Positions 1-6,553 of a stretch of 13,977 nt of DNA are shown here, one piece after another. The notes below the pieces were generated by a model that was not told where the DNA came from, did no database searches, and worked only from the letters and a program-made list of their open reading frames with translations. A program made the position numbers and the translations under genes. The stretch is from DASZVN01 sp035547055. Lineage in GTDB: Bacteria > Pseudomonadota > Alphaproteobacteria > Rhizobiales > Methylopilaceae. Numbering within the stretch: position 1 is the stretch's first letter; every line of letters starts with the position of its first letter. Location: the NCBI GenBank assembly GCA_035547055.1, contig DASZVN010000234.1, positions 1 to 13,977 of the forward strand, read 5' to 3'.

Positions 1-388
1 GATGCAGTCGAACTGCGCCGTGTTCCGTACCGGCGAGGTGCTGGCCGAGGGCAAGGCCAAGATCCACGAGGTCTGGCGCGGCTCGGGCGACGTCCGCACG
101 ACCGACCGCTCGCTGATCTGGAACACCGACCTCGTCGAGACCCTGGAGTTCGAGAACCTGATCGCCCAGGCCGTGGTGACCATGGAAGGCGCGCTGAACC
201 GCGAGGAGAGCCGCGGCGCCCACGCCCGCGAGGACTTCGCCGAGCGCGACGACAAGAACTGGATGAAGCACACGCTGGCCTGGGCCGACGATGGCCGCCA
301 CGAGGTGCAGCTCGACTACCGCCCCGTCCACACCTACACGATGACCAACGAGGTCTCCTATATAGAACCGAAGGCCCGGGTGTACTGA
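1..388 (+). CDS. sdhA: Succinate dehydrogenase flavoprotein subunit, C-terminal part (5' end outside window)
   Basis: This is the last ~128 residues of the FAD-binding subunit of respiratory complex II, which oxidises succinate to fumarate in the TCA cycle and passes electrons to the iron-sulfur subunit. The visible part is the C-terminal helical/capping domain: an AVFRTGE stretch near the start, the family-typical segment with SRGAHARED followed by ERDDKNWMKHTLAW, and the usual ending IEPKARVY before a TGA at 386-388. The ATG at position 2 is internal (the family reads LMQ..AVFR here), so the gene continues upstream of the window. The C-terminus is complete and normal, so whatever was placed downstream did not damage it. 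The next gene begins only 21 bases later with no terminator between them. sdhB, the expected partner, lies about 2.1 kb further on. Confidence 0.95.
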   Translation, partial: MQSNCAVFRTGEVLAEGKAKIHEVWRGSGDVRTTDRSLIWNTDLVETLEFENLIAQAVVTMEGALNREESRGAHAREDFAERDDKNWMKHTLAWADDGRHEVQLDYRPVHTYTMTNEVSYIEPKARVY

Positions 389-409
389 AAGCCGGGCAAG
401 GAGCCGGCG

Positions 410-649
410 ATGCGGACCATCACGATCAAAGACCTGGATCAAAGCAGCTTCGAAGCTCTGTCCGAGTTGGCGCGCCAAAATCGCAATTCGATCGAGAGCG
501 AGGCGGTGCTGCTCCTGCAGCAGGCGCTCGAGGTCCGTGCCAAGCGGGCCGAGTTGGTACGGATCGCGGATGAGATCGCCGCCATGACGCCGAAGGGGGT
601 CAAGCAAACCGATAGCGTCGAGCTTCTGCACGAGGATCGGGCGCGTTGA
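410..649 (+). CDS. FitA/VapB-type ribbon-helix-helix antitoxin
   Basis: A 79-residue protein whose first ~40 residues fit the ribbon-helix-helix pattern of FitA-like antitoxins: a short beta strand (TITIKDLD), then two helices with the FitA-like phrases SELARQNRNSIESEA and LLLQQALE. In this family the N-terminus binds the operon's operator as a dimer, and the C-terminal tail blocks the cognate PIN-domain toxin. The charged tail after residue ~45 is the likely toxin-binding part. The start is well supported: AAGGAG at 398-403 lies six bases before the ATG. The stop overlaps the toxin's start by 4 bases (TTGA), which indicates translational coupling. Base composition drops here (about 61% GC by hand count over 421-720, against about 71% over 181-300), which fits a horizontally mobile pair. 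It sits directly downstream of sdhA, so it may be read from the sdh promoter as well as its own. Confidence 0.87.
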   Translation: MRTITIKDLDQSSFEALSELARQNRNSIESEAVLLLQQALEVRAKRAELVRIADEIAAMTPKGVKQTDSVELLHEDRAR

Positions 650-1065
650 CTTTCGTTGTCGACGCCTCGGTCGTCGTCAAATGGTTTGTCGAAGAGCCCG
701 ATCGGGAAGCTGCCAGGCGGCTTCTCGGCGATGCCAGCCCGCTTTGTGCCCCCGATCTGGTCTTCGTCGAAATGGCGAACGTCCTATGGCGCAAGGGCCG
801 GCGGGGCGAGATCGCGCCGGGTCAACACGATCGTGCGCTCGACCGCGTTGCCGCCATGATCGACTTGGTCGTTCCGTCTCAAGGATTGATGCAGGTCGCG
901 CTCGCCATGGCCCGCGAACTCGACCACCCCGTTTACGACTGTGTGTATCTGGCATGTGCTGAGGCGCAGAATGCAACGCTCGTAACCGCGGATCAGCGGT
1001 TCGTGTCGCGCACCCGTGCGGCCAACCTCTCGAACGTCGTGCTGCTCCGCGACCTGACGATTTAG
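646..1065 (+). CDS. VapC-type PIN-domain ribonuclease toxin
   Basis: A 139-residue PIN-domain protein, the usual VapC length. All four acidic residues expected of the Mg2+-dependent RNase site are present: D6 (FVVDAS), E42 (FVEMANVLWR), D98 (PVYDCVYLACAE) and D116 (LVTADQRF). It should therefore be catalytically competent; VapC toxins cleave tRNA or rRNA when the antitoxin is degraded. The start is a TTG that overlaps the antitoxin stop (TTGA). No later start would keep the catalytic D6, and GAGGA at 632-636 is a suitable ribosome-binding site. The pair sits between sdhA and an acyltransferase gene. Its target RNA cannot be told from sequence. Other PIN proteins exist, but the tandem layout with a ribbon-helix-helix partner makes a toxin-antitoxin role very likely. 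Confidence 0.9.
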   Translation: MTFVVDASVVVKWFVEEPDREAARRLLGDASPLCAPDLVFVEMANVLWRKGRRGEIAPGQHDRALDRVAAMIDLVVPSQGLMQVALAMARELDHPVYDCVYLACAEAQNATLVTADQRFVSRTRAANLSNVVLLRDLTI

Positions 1066-1201
1066 GGCAATCGCCGGCTCCCGTGCGCTGGAGAAGTCTC
1101 GGGTCGCCCTCCCGATCTCCTACTGCTTTTCGGCAACTGTCTGCCGGTTCCGGCCGCGCCTAGTCTTTGGGAATAGCGGCGCAACCCAGGCAGGCGTGGC
1201 G

Positions 1202-2410
1202 ATGTCCGATCCAGCCCGCGGTCCGGCATCACGTCTCGCCGTTCTCGACGGCTACCGGGCGCTCGCGATCCTGGCGGTGATCGCGTTCCATTATTCGGTG
1301 CGGTGGACGCCGCCCCGCGCCGCCGAGAGCGCCTATCCCTACGGCTCGGCGCTGGTGCCGTTCCAGCCGTTCCACTACGGCTGGCTCGGCGTCGAGTTCT
1401 TCTTCATGATCTCGGGCTTCGTCATCGTGATGACGCTCGAGCGCTGCGACAGCGTCGGCGATTTCCTCCGCCGCCGCCTTGCCCGGCTGTGGCCGTCGAT
1501 GCTGGTCTGCGCCACGCTGACACTCGCCGTGGTCGACCTCCTCGGCGAGCCGAAAGAGCATGTCGGCGGCTGGTCGTGGCTGTTCAGCGTGCTGTTCGTC
1601 GATCCGGCGCTGCCCTCGAGGCTCCTCGGCATCCAGGCCGCCTGGGTCGACCCGGTCTACTGGTCGCTGTGGGTCGAGGTGCGGTTCTACCTCGTCGCGG
1701 CGGTCGCCTTCCTGCTGTTCGGGCGCCGCTTCCTGCCGGGCTGGCTCCTGTTCCAATGCGCCGTGGTCGCGATCAACCTCGTTGCGTTGCGGCTCGGCGG
1801 CGGGGCGGTGAAGGCCGTGGACCTCCTCCTGGTGCCGGCCTATCTGCCCTATTTCACGATGGGCATCGCCTTCCACGCGATCTTCCGCAGCGGCCGCTGG
1901 GGCGCGCTGCCGCTCGCGGCGATCGCGGTTGCGACGGCCGTCGCGGTTCTCCAGGCGCCGACGCTGTTCGCGATCGAGGAGGTCGGCGGCATCGGACCCA
2001 TCCTCCTCGCCCACGCCGCGATGCTCGCCCTGTTCGCGTTGTTCGTACGCCGAAGCCCGCTGGTCGCGCCGTTCGGGCGCCGCGGCTGGGCGCGGCTTGG
2101 GCAGGCGTCCTATTCGCTCTATCTGCTGCACATGGTGGCGGGCGTCGTGCTGCTCCGCCTGCTCGCGGCTGTCCTGCCGCCTTATGCGGCGCTGGCGGCG
2201 GTGCTCGCCCTGGTGATCGCCACGGCGCTGCTGCTGTTCCGCCTCGTCGAGGAGCCGGCGAAGCGGGCGCTCCTCGACGCGACCGCCCGGCCGGTCGCCG
2301 CCCTCGCGCGCCGCTGGCCGTGGCAGCGCTTCGCGACCGCTCCGCACGGCGTTCCACAGCGGGCAGCCGGCGCCGAGGCGCCGCAGCCTTCGCCGCTGCT
2401 TCCGGTTTGA
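1202..2410 (+). CDS. OafA/YrhL-type membrane acyltransferase (acyltransferase 3 family)
   Basis: A ~402-residue multi-pass inner-membrane protein of the acyltransferase-3 family, which transfers acetyl or other acyl groups to extracytoplasmic glycans such as O-antigen, exopolysaccharide or Nod factor. Family signs are the N-terminal LDGYRALAILAVIAFHYS with its conserved His (H30 from this ATG), GVEFFFMISGF at about 63-73, SLWVEVRFYLVA with the conserved Glu (E159), and the late YSLYLLHM helix. About ten hydrophobic segments can be traced. There is no C-terminal SGNH domain; the tail is short, Ala/Arg/Pro-rich and probably cytoplasmic. I prefer the ATG at 1202 because AGGCAGG at 1188-1194 is well spaced; a GTG at 1196 would add two residues. 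It begins ~136 bases after the toxin gene and ends 57 bases before sdhB, so sdhB may depend on read-through. No glycan-synthesis neighbours are visible, so the substrate is unknown. Confidence 0.88.
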   Translation: MSDPARGPASRLAVLDGYRALAILAVIAFHYSVRWTPPRAAESAYPYGSALVPFQPFHYGWLGVEFFFMISGFVIVMTLERCDSVGDFLRRRLARLWPSMLVCATLTLAVVDLLGEPKEHVGGWSWLFSVLFVDPALPSRLLGIQAAWVDPVYWSLWVEVRFYLVAAVAFLLFGRRFLPGWLLFQCAVVAINLVALRLGGGAVKAVDLLLVPAYLPYFTMGIAFHAIFRSGRWGALPLAAIAVATAVAVLQAPTLFAIEEVGGIGPILLAHAAMLALFALFVRRSPLVAPFGRRGWARLGQASYSLYLLHMVAGVVLLRLLAAVLPPYAALAAVLALVIATALLLFRLVEEPAKRALLDATARPVAALARRWPWQRFATAPHGVPQRAAGAEAPQPSPLLPV

Positions 2411-2467
2411 TCTCGGCGCCGCGGCGTCCTATGCAGGCGCACCCGCCTTGCAGGGACGCTGCCGCCG

Positions 2468-3247
2468 ATGGCCACCTTCACCCTTCCCAAGAACTCCAAG
2501 ATCAAGCCGGGCAAGGTCTGGCCCAAGCCCGCGGGCGCGACCGAGCTGACCGAGTTTCGCATCTATCGCTACGACCCGGACACCGGGGAGAACCCGCGGG
2601 TCGACACTTACTGGGTCGATCGCAAGGACTGCGGCCCGATGATCCTGGACGGCCTGCTCTGGATCAAGAACAAGGTCGATCCGACGCTGACGCTCCGCCG
2701 CTCCTGCCGCGAGGGCATCTGCGGCTCCTGCGCGATGAGCATCGACGGCGCCAACACGCTCGCCTGCACCAAGGGCATGGACGAAGTCGCCCACCCCATC
2801 AAGATCTATCCTCTGCCGCACATGCCGGTCGTGAAGGACCTGGTGCCCGACCTCACCCAGTTCTACGCCCAGCATGCGCTGATCGAGCCATGGCTGCACA
2901 CGAGCTCGCCCGAGCCCGAGAAGGAATGGCTGCAGTCGCCGGAGGAGCGCGGCAAGCTCGACGGCCTCTACGAGTGCATCCTGTGCGCCTGCTGCTCGAC
3001 GGCGTGCCCGTCCTACTGGTGGAACCCGGAGCGCTATCTCGGCCCGGCGGTGCTGCTGCAGGCCTATCGCTGGCTCGCCGACAGCCGCGACGAGGCCGCC
3101 GGCGACCGCCTCGACGACCTCGAGGATCCGTTCCGGCTCTACCGCTGCCACACCATCATGAACTGCGCCAATGTCTGCCCCAAGGGCCTGAACCCGGCCG
3201 AGGCCATCAACAACATCCGCAAGCTCATGGTCAGCCGCCAGATCTGA
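2468..3247 (+). CDS. sdhB: Succinate dehydrogenase iron-sulfur subunit
   Basis: A full-length 259-residue SdhB, which carries electrons from the FAD of SdhA through three iron-sulfur clusters to the quinone site of complex II. The N-terminal ferredoxin-like domain has the [2Fe-2S] ligands C80, C85, C88 and C100 (SCREGICGSCAMSIDG...LAC). The C-terminal domain has C170, C173, C176 and C180 (CILCACCSTACPSYWW) and C227, C233 and C237 (CHTIMNCANVCPKG), supplying the [4Fe-4S] and [3Fe-4S] clusters. The protein ends in the usual NPAEAINNIRKLM segment. No strong Shine-Dalgarno precedes the ATG; the best match is AGGGA near 2453. The gene is normally directly behind sdhA; here ~2.08 kb with three genes lies between. 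A strong terminator follows 31 bases after the stop. Confidence 0.97.
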   Translation: MATFTLPKNSKIKPGKVWPKPAGATELTEFRIYRYDPDTGENPRVDTYWVDRKDCGPMILDGLLWIKNKVDPTLTLRRSCREGICGSCAMSIDGANTLACTKGMDEVAHPIKIYPLPHMPVVKDLVPDLTQFYAQHALIEPWLHTSSPEPEKEWLQSPEERGKLDGLYECILCACCSTACPSYWWNPERYLGPAVLLQAYRWLADSRDEAAGDRLDDLEDPFRLYRCHTIMNCANVCPKGLNPAEAINNIRKLMVSRQI

Positions 3248-3278
3248 GGAACCCTCCGCTCCCGAGGCCGTTGTCCGA

Positions 3279-3307
3279 GGGCCCGATGCGCCTGCCGCGT
3301 CGGGCCC
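3279..3307 (+). terminator. Rho-independent terminator after sdhB
   Basis: GGGCCCGA at 3279-3286 pairs perfectly with TCGGGCCC at 3300-3307. Inside, T3287-G3299 can wobble-pair and GCG (3288-3290) pairs with CGC (3296-3298), giving a ~12-bp stem with a 5-base loop. TTTCGTTT follows directly. It closes the sdh transcript and separates it from the small gene at 3331. Confidence 0.85.
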
Positions 3308-3330
3308 TTTCGTTTGGCGTGGAGGATCAG

Positions 3331-3507
3331 ATGGCGACCGGAGCCATGACCACCGACCGGCCATGGACGGTGGAGGATGTGCAGCAGCTTCGCGAGCTCG
3401 CCCGCGAGGGCGTCGCCGCGACCGTGGTGGCGCTGAAGATGAAGCGCGCCGAGGCCGACGTGCACGCCAAGGCGGCCGAGCTCGGCATCTCGTTCAAGCA
3501 GCACTGA
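3331..3507 (+). CDS. Small helix-turn-helix-like protein, 58 residues, function unknown
   Basis: The start is well marked: GGAGG at 3321-3325 lies five bases before the ATG. The protein reads PWTVEDVQQLRELAREG, then a second helix ending in VALKMKRAEADVHAKAAELGI. The pattern of an aromatic W, a run E..V..L..L..EG, a short second helix and a third helix resembles the N-terminal homeodomain/Myb-like fold of GcrA-type alphaproteobacterial regulators. At 58 residues it would be that domain alone. The resemblance is my inference from spacing and residue pattern, not a family assignment. It lies between the sdhB terminator and another candidate hairpin terminator at 3517-3532, so it is probably a separate short transcript, although no promoter stands out in the 23 bases between the terminator and its start. 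Confidence 0.7.
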   Translation: MATGAMTTDRPWTVEDVQQLRELAREGVAATVVALKMKRAEADVHAKAAELGISFKQH

Positions 3508-3516
3508 ACGCGGGAA

Positions 3517-3532
3517 CCGCGCCAACGCGCGG
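3517..3532 (+). terminator. Possible terminator after the 58-residue gene
   Basis: CCGCGC (3517-3522), loop CAAC, GCGCGG (3527-3532), followed by CCGTTGTTGTTT. The stem is short and the T-run is interrupted by G, so termination is plausible rather than certain. Confidence 0.4.
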
Positions 3533-3614
3533 CCGTTGTTGTTTCTACCCAACCTGACCGGCCTCGCGTGCGGCGCCGGCGCAGCGTTGCCCTGCCTAAG
3601 AGAGGATCCAGGTC

Positions 3615-5357
3615 ATGATCGTGCGTCTTCGTCATCTGCGTGTGGCGGCGAGCGCGCTTGCTCTCGCGATTGCGGCTCCCGCCGCGGCGACGCTGGCGCT
3701 GCCGCCGCTGTTTGGCGCCGAGGCCCAGGACGCATCGATCAGCGTCGCCTTCCAGAGCGAGCTGCAGCCCTACGGCGACTGGGTCACGGTGAAGGACTAC
3801 GGCCGCGTCTGGCGCCCGCACGGCATGGCGGCGGACTGGCGGCCCTACACCCGCGGCCACTGGGAATATACCAGCGACTACGGCTGGTACTGGCAGTCCG
3901 ACGAGAAATGGGGCTGGATCGCCTTCCACTACGGCCGCTGGGCCGTCGTCGACAATGGATGGGTCTGGGTGCCGGGCGCGGTCTGGGCGCCGGCCTGGGT
4001 ATCGTGGCGCACGGCGCAGGGCTCGGGCCGTCCCGACTATGTCGGCTGGGCGCCGCTGCCCCCCGCCGGCGTCTCGATCGAGGTCTATCAGCGCGAGCCG
4101 CGCTACTGGACGTTCGTGAGGCCGGCGGAGATCGTGGCGCCCGACATCTCGCGGGTCGTGGTCTCGGTCCGCGACTATCCCACCATCATCCAGCGCACGA
4201 CGATCGTCGACCGCACCGTCCTGGTCGACAACGGCGGCTTCAACCGCGGCATCCAGGTCGACCGCATCCGCGACGTGGTGGGTCACCCGATCCGCACCGT
4301 GACGGTCCAGCCGCGGCGCTTCGACGTGCAGGTGGCGGTGCGCGATCACCATCTCGACCCCGCCGTCGCACGCGCGTTCGACCAGCGCCGCGACCGCGAG
4401 GTGACCCGCATCCGCGACGAGGGCTTCGCCCACAAGACCCGTGCCGAGGCGGAAAACCGCAACCAGCCGATCGACGTGCAACGCTGGCAGCAGGCACGCC
4501 AGCGCGCCCGGCAAGACAACGGCGGGGCGAACAATCAGAACGCCGGCGCCAGCCAGCCGAACAACGAGCGCAACGCCACCAACCGCAACGAGCGCGGCAA
4601 TGCCGGCAACGCCAATGCCGAGCAGGGCCATGGCGGCCGGAACGGCAACGCCGCGGAGCGCAACGCCAACCGCACCGAGAACGGCAAGGCGGCGAACGAG
4701 AACGCCGCCGGCGCCAGCGGCAAGGGCCCTGCCGCGCAAAACGAGCGCCGCAACGCGCAGGACAACGAGCACCGCAACGCGCAGGACCATGGCGCCAAGG
4801 CGAATGCCGAGCGCAACAACAAGCCGAATGCCGGCGCGGCGGAACGCAACGCGCCGCGCAACGAGCACGGCAAGGCCGCCAACGAGAACGCCGCCGGCGC
4901 CAACGGCAAGGGTGCGGCGGAGCGCAATGCCGACCGCAACGAACGCGGCACCAACGCCAACACCAAGACCGAACGCGGCAACGCTGCGGCCACCGAGCGG
5001 AACGCGAACCGCGGCGAGCACGCGCCCGCCGATGCCGGCCGCGCCAATGCCGGTCGCGGCGAGGCCGGCGGCGCGACCGAGCGCAACGCCAATCGCGCCG
5101 AGCGCGGCACTGGCGGCGCGGCGGCCGAGCGCAGCGAACGCGGCGGGGCCAATGGCGGCGGCGCGGCCAGGAGCAACGCCGCCGGTCACGAAGCGGGCGG
5201 TGCGGCCACCGAGCGGCGCCCGGGCGGCAACGCCGCCGGCGGGGCTGCAAGCCAGGAGCGTCGCGGCAATGCCAGCGGCCGGGCGGCTGCGAGCGAAGGC
5301 GGCCGGGGTGGTGAGCGCGCCGGCGGCGCCGAGCGCAAGAAGACCGAAGGCCAGTGA
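3615..5357 (+). CDS. Secreted DUF6600-like Trp/Tyr-rich protein with long low-complexity tail
   Basis: A 580-residue exported protein of unknown function. Residues 1 to ~37 form a signal peptide (MIVRLRHLRV, hydrophobic Ala/Leu run, likely cut after AEA at 35-37). Residues ~50-150 form an aromatic domain with 15 Trp between 56 and 145 and phrases such as QPYGDW, DWRPYTRGHW, YGWYWQSDEKWGW, HYGRWA and GWVWVPGAVWAPAW; this matches the domain known as DUF6600. Residues ~155-270 look folded but unrecognised. From ~270 to the end the protein is Asn, Ala, Gly, Arg and Glu with no hydrophobic core, so it is probably disordered. It contains at least six ERNA motifs, a 24-base tandem repeat (RNAQD..., near 4750 and 4774) and a GKAANENAAGA-type block repeated 62 residues apart. 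AGAGG at 3601-3605 precedes the ATG. The tail could contact cell-wall polymers or nucleic acid, but nothing proves this. It appears to be a single-gene unit. Confidence 0.82.
   Translation: MIVRLRHLRVAASALALAIAAPAAATLALPPLFGAEAQDASISVAFQSELQPYGDWVTVKDYGRVWRPHGMAADWRPYTRGHWEYTSDYGWYWQSDEKWGWIAFHYGRWAVVDNGWVWVPGAVWAPAWVSWRTAQGSGRPDYVGWAPLPPAGVSIEVYQREPRYWTFVRPAEIVAPDISRVVVSVRDYPTIIQRTTIVDRTVLVDNGGFNRGIQVDRIRDVVGHPIRTVTVQPRRFDVQVAVRDHHLDPAVARAFDQRRDREVTRIRDEGFAHKTRAEAENRNQPIDVQRWQQARQRARQDNGGANNQNAGASQPNNERNATNRNERGNAGNANAEQGHGGRNGNAAERNANRTENGKAANENAAGASGKGPAAQNERRNAQDNEHRNAQDHGAKANAERNNKPNAGAAERNAPRNEHGKAANENAAGANGKGAAERNADRNERGTNANTKTERGNAAATERNANRGEHAPADAGRANAGRGEAGGATERNANRAERGTGGAAAERSERGGANGGGAARSNAAGHEAGGAATERRPGGNAAGGAASQERRGNASGRAAASEGGRGGERAGGAERKKTEGQ
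4683..4910 (+). repeat. Internal repeats in the low-complexity tail of the DUF6600-like gene
   Basis: A block encoding GKAANENAAGA(S/N)GKG occurs near 4683-4724 and again near 4869-4910, 186 bases (62 codons) apart. Between them a 24-base unit encoding RNAQD(N/H) is repeated in tandem near 4750 and 4774. All copies stay in frame, so length changes here would alter only tail length. Confidence 0.7.
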
Positions 5358-5404
5358 TCACGCCGAGGTGATCGACGGCTGAATAGACCTAGTGTCGCAG
5401 AGTG

Positions 5405-5430
5405 CCGGCGGCGCCCTCGGGCGCCGCCGG
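5405..5430 (+). terminator. Strong hairpin terminator after the DUF6600-like gene
   Basis: CCGGCGGCGCCC (5405-5416) is followed after TC by its exact complement GGGCGCCGCCGG (5419-5430), giving an 11-12-bp all-GC stem. The downstream TTGCAATT is only weakly T-rich. The element lies 47 bases past the stop codon and ~84 bases before the importer operon. It would work best for + strand transcription but could act both ways. Confidence 0.65.
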
Positions 5431-5436
5431 TTGCAA

Positions 5437-5465
5437 TTGACGCCGCTTTTGCCCGCAGTCTACCG
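5437..5465 (+). promoter_or_regulatory. Candidate sigma-70-type promoter of the importer operon
   Basis: TTGACG at 5437-5442 is followed after 17 bases by CTACCG at 5460-5465. The -35 half is good for an alphaproteobacterium and the -10 half is poor. It lies just after the preceding terminator and ~50 bases before the binding-protein start, the expected place. This is inference from position and a partial consensus only. Confidence 0.3.
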
Positions 5466-5502
5466 TCCTCCGCGCCAATGGCAGGCGATGCCAACGATGC
5501 GT

Positions 5503-5510
5503 GGGAGGAA
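5503..5510 (+). promoter_or_regulatory. Ribosome-binding site that decides the binding-protein start
   Basis: GGGAGGAA lies 3 bases before the GTG at 5514 and is close to a perfect anti-16S match. It lies inside the longer reading frame that starts at the ATG at 5478, which shows that the upstream ATG is not the start. Confidence 0.75.
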
Positions 5511-5513
5511 GAT

Positions 5514-6539
5514 GTGAGGCACAGCGTGAAGACGCTTGCCGCCGCGGCCGGCGTGGTCGCAGTGGCGGCTCTGGGGGCCGGCGCGGCGAGTGCCGCGGGC
5601 GATGCCGCCAAGAAGCCGGTGACGATCGCGCTCTTCGTCGCCATCCAGGCGAACCCGGTCGAGCAGTCGATCATCAACAATTTCATGACGGTGGCGAAGG
5701 AGGACGGCGCGGCCAAGTTCGTCGTGTTCGACTCCAACAACAGCGTCCAGAAGGAGATCGCGAACTGCAAGGACGCCATCGCGTCGAAGCAGTATGACGC
5801 CTTCGCGCTGAAGTCGGTGGCCGGCCCGCCGCTGATGAACTGCGCCAAGGAGGCGATGAAGGCCGGCATTCCGGTGGTCGCGTTCGGCAACGCGCTCGGG
5901 CCCGACCCGGACACCGCGGCGCGCCAGATCCCCGGCCTCTCCGGCTCGGTGATCGAGCTCGCCAAGACCAACGGCCTGACCATCGCCAAGCTGGTCGACG
6001 AGGCTTGCGCGGCCAAGAACGCGAAGCCCTGCAAGGTGATCTACACCTATGGGCCGCTGGCGTTCGACTGGGCCTCGATCTCGCGCAAGTTCTTCCTCGA
6101 CGCCGTCAAGGACGACAAGAACATCCAGGTGGTCGCGACCGGGCTCAACAATTTCGACCCGAACACCGCCCGCACCCTGACCAAGAGCCTGGTGCAGGCC
6201 CATCCCGACGTCGACGTGATCGCGAGCGACGGCGACCTCGGCGCCATCGGCGTGATCCAGGGCCTGAAGGACCTCGGCAAGAAGCCCGGCAAGGACGTCC
6301 TCGTCACCGGCGGGGCCTATTCCAAGCTCGGCGAGAACCTCCTGAAGTCGGGCGAGATGTATGGCTCGACCTGCCTGATGCCGGTCACCGAGGCCCAGAC
6401 CGCGGCGAAATATTCGATCATGGCCGCGCGCAAGCAGACGATCGAGCATCCCGACGTCGAGGTGTGCAAGCTCTTCGCCAAGACCGGCTCCGACCCGATC
6501 ACCCAGAAGAACATGAGCGAGTTCACGCCCCAGTTCTGA
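5514..6539 (+). CDS. CUT2-type ABC importer, periplasmic substrate-binding protein
   Basis: A 341-residue periplasmic binding protein of the ribose-type family (Peripla_BP_4 class), which captures the solute and hands it to the permease. Starting at the GTG gives a textbook signal peptide, MRHSVKTLAAAAGVVAVAALGAGAASA, cut near residue 27-28. The mature protein starts with the family-typical KPVTIALFVAIQANPVEQSIINNFMTVAKEDGA and continues through FDSNNSVQKEI, GIPVVAFGNALG, VIASDGDLGAIGVIQGLKDLG and the late VTGGAYSKLGENL. An unusual trait is six cysteines in the mature part (C85, C110, C165, C173, C287, C318), enough for three disulfides. The two matching membrane genes follow, after a 236-base spacer full of hairpins. 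Substrate: sugar or sugar-like by family, not predictable further, since residues in typical sugar-binding positions are not clearly conserved. Confidence 0.9.
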   Translation: MRHSVKTLAAAAGVVAVAALGAGAASAAGDAAKKPVTIALFVAIQANPVEQSIINNFMTVAKEDGAAKFVVFDSNNSVQKEIANCKDAIASKQYDAFALKSVAGPPLMNCAKEAMKAGIPVVAFGNALGPDPDTAARQIPGLSGSVIELAKTNGLTIAKLVDEACAAKNAKPCKVIYTYGPLAFDWASISRKFFLDAVKDDKNIQVVATGLNNFDPNTARTLTKSLVQAHPDVDVIASDGDLGAIGVIQGLKDLGKKPGKDVLVTGGAYSKLGENLLKSGEMYGSTCLMPVTEAQTAAKYSIMAARKQTIEHPDVEVCKLFAKTGSDPITQKNMSEFTPQF

Positions 6540-6553
6540 AGGGCCGCGTCTTC

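Noticed and set aside
1066..1201. Promoter or terminator between the toxin and acyltransferase genes
   Set aside because: No convincing -35/-10 pair and no hairpin with a T-run could be found in this gap by eye.
1229..2347. Long minus-strand open frame opposite the acyltransferase
   Set aside because: Arg/Glu/His/Gln-rich translation with no recognisable domain; a high-GC antisense shadow of a clear membrane protein gene.
1303..3330. Long + strand frame running through the acyltransferase and sdhB
   Set aside because: Pro/Arg/Ala-rich shadow in another frame of two well-supported genes; only its last 58 codons (from 3331) are kept as a real small gene.
3327..5189. 620-codon minus-strand frame opposite the DUF6600-like gene
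   Set aside because: Ala/Val/Gly/Arg-rich antisense image of a repetitive coding region, no start site or motif; the + strand frame has a signal peptide, ribosome-binding site and a known domain.
5478..5513. Upstream ATG start for the binding protein (12 extra residues)
   Set aside because: Would place acidic residues ahead of the signal peptide; a strong GGGAGGAA ribosome-binding site lies inside this extension just before the GTG at 5514.
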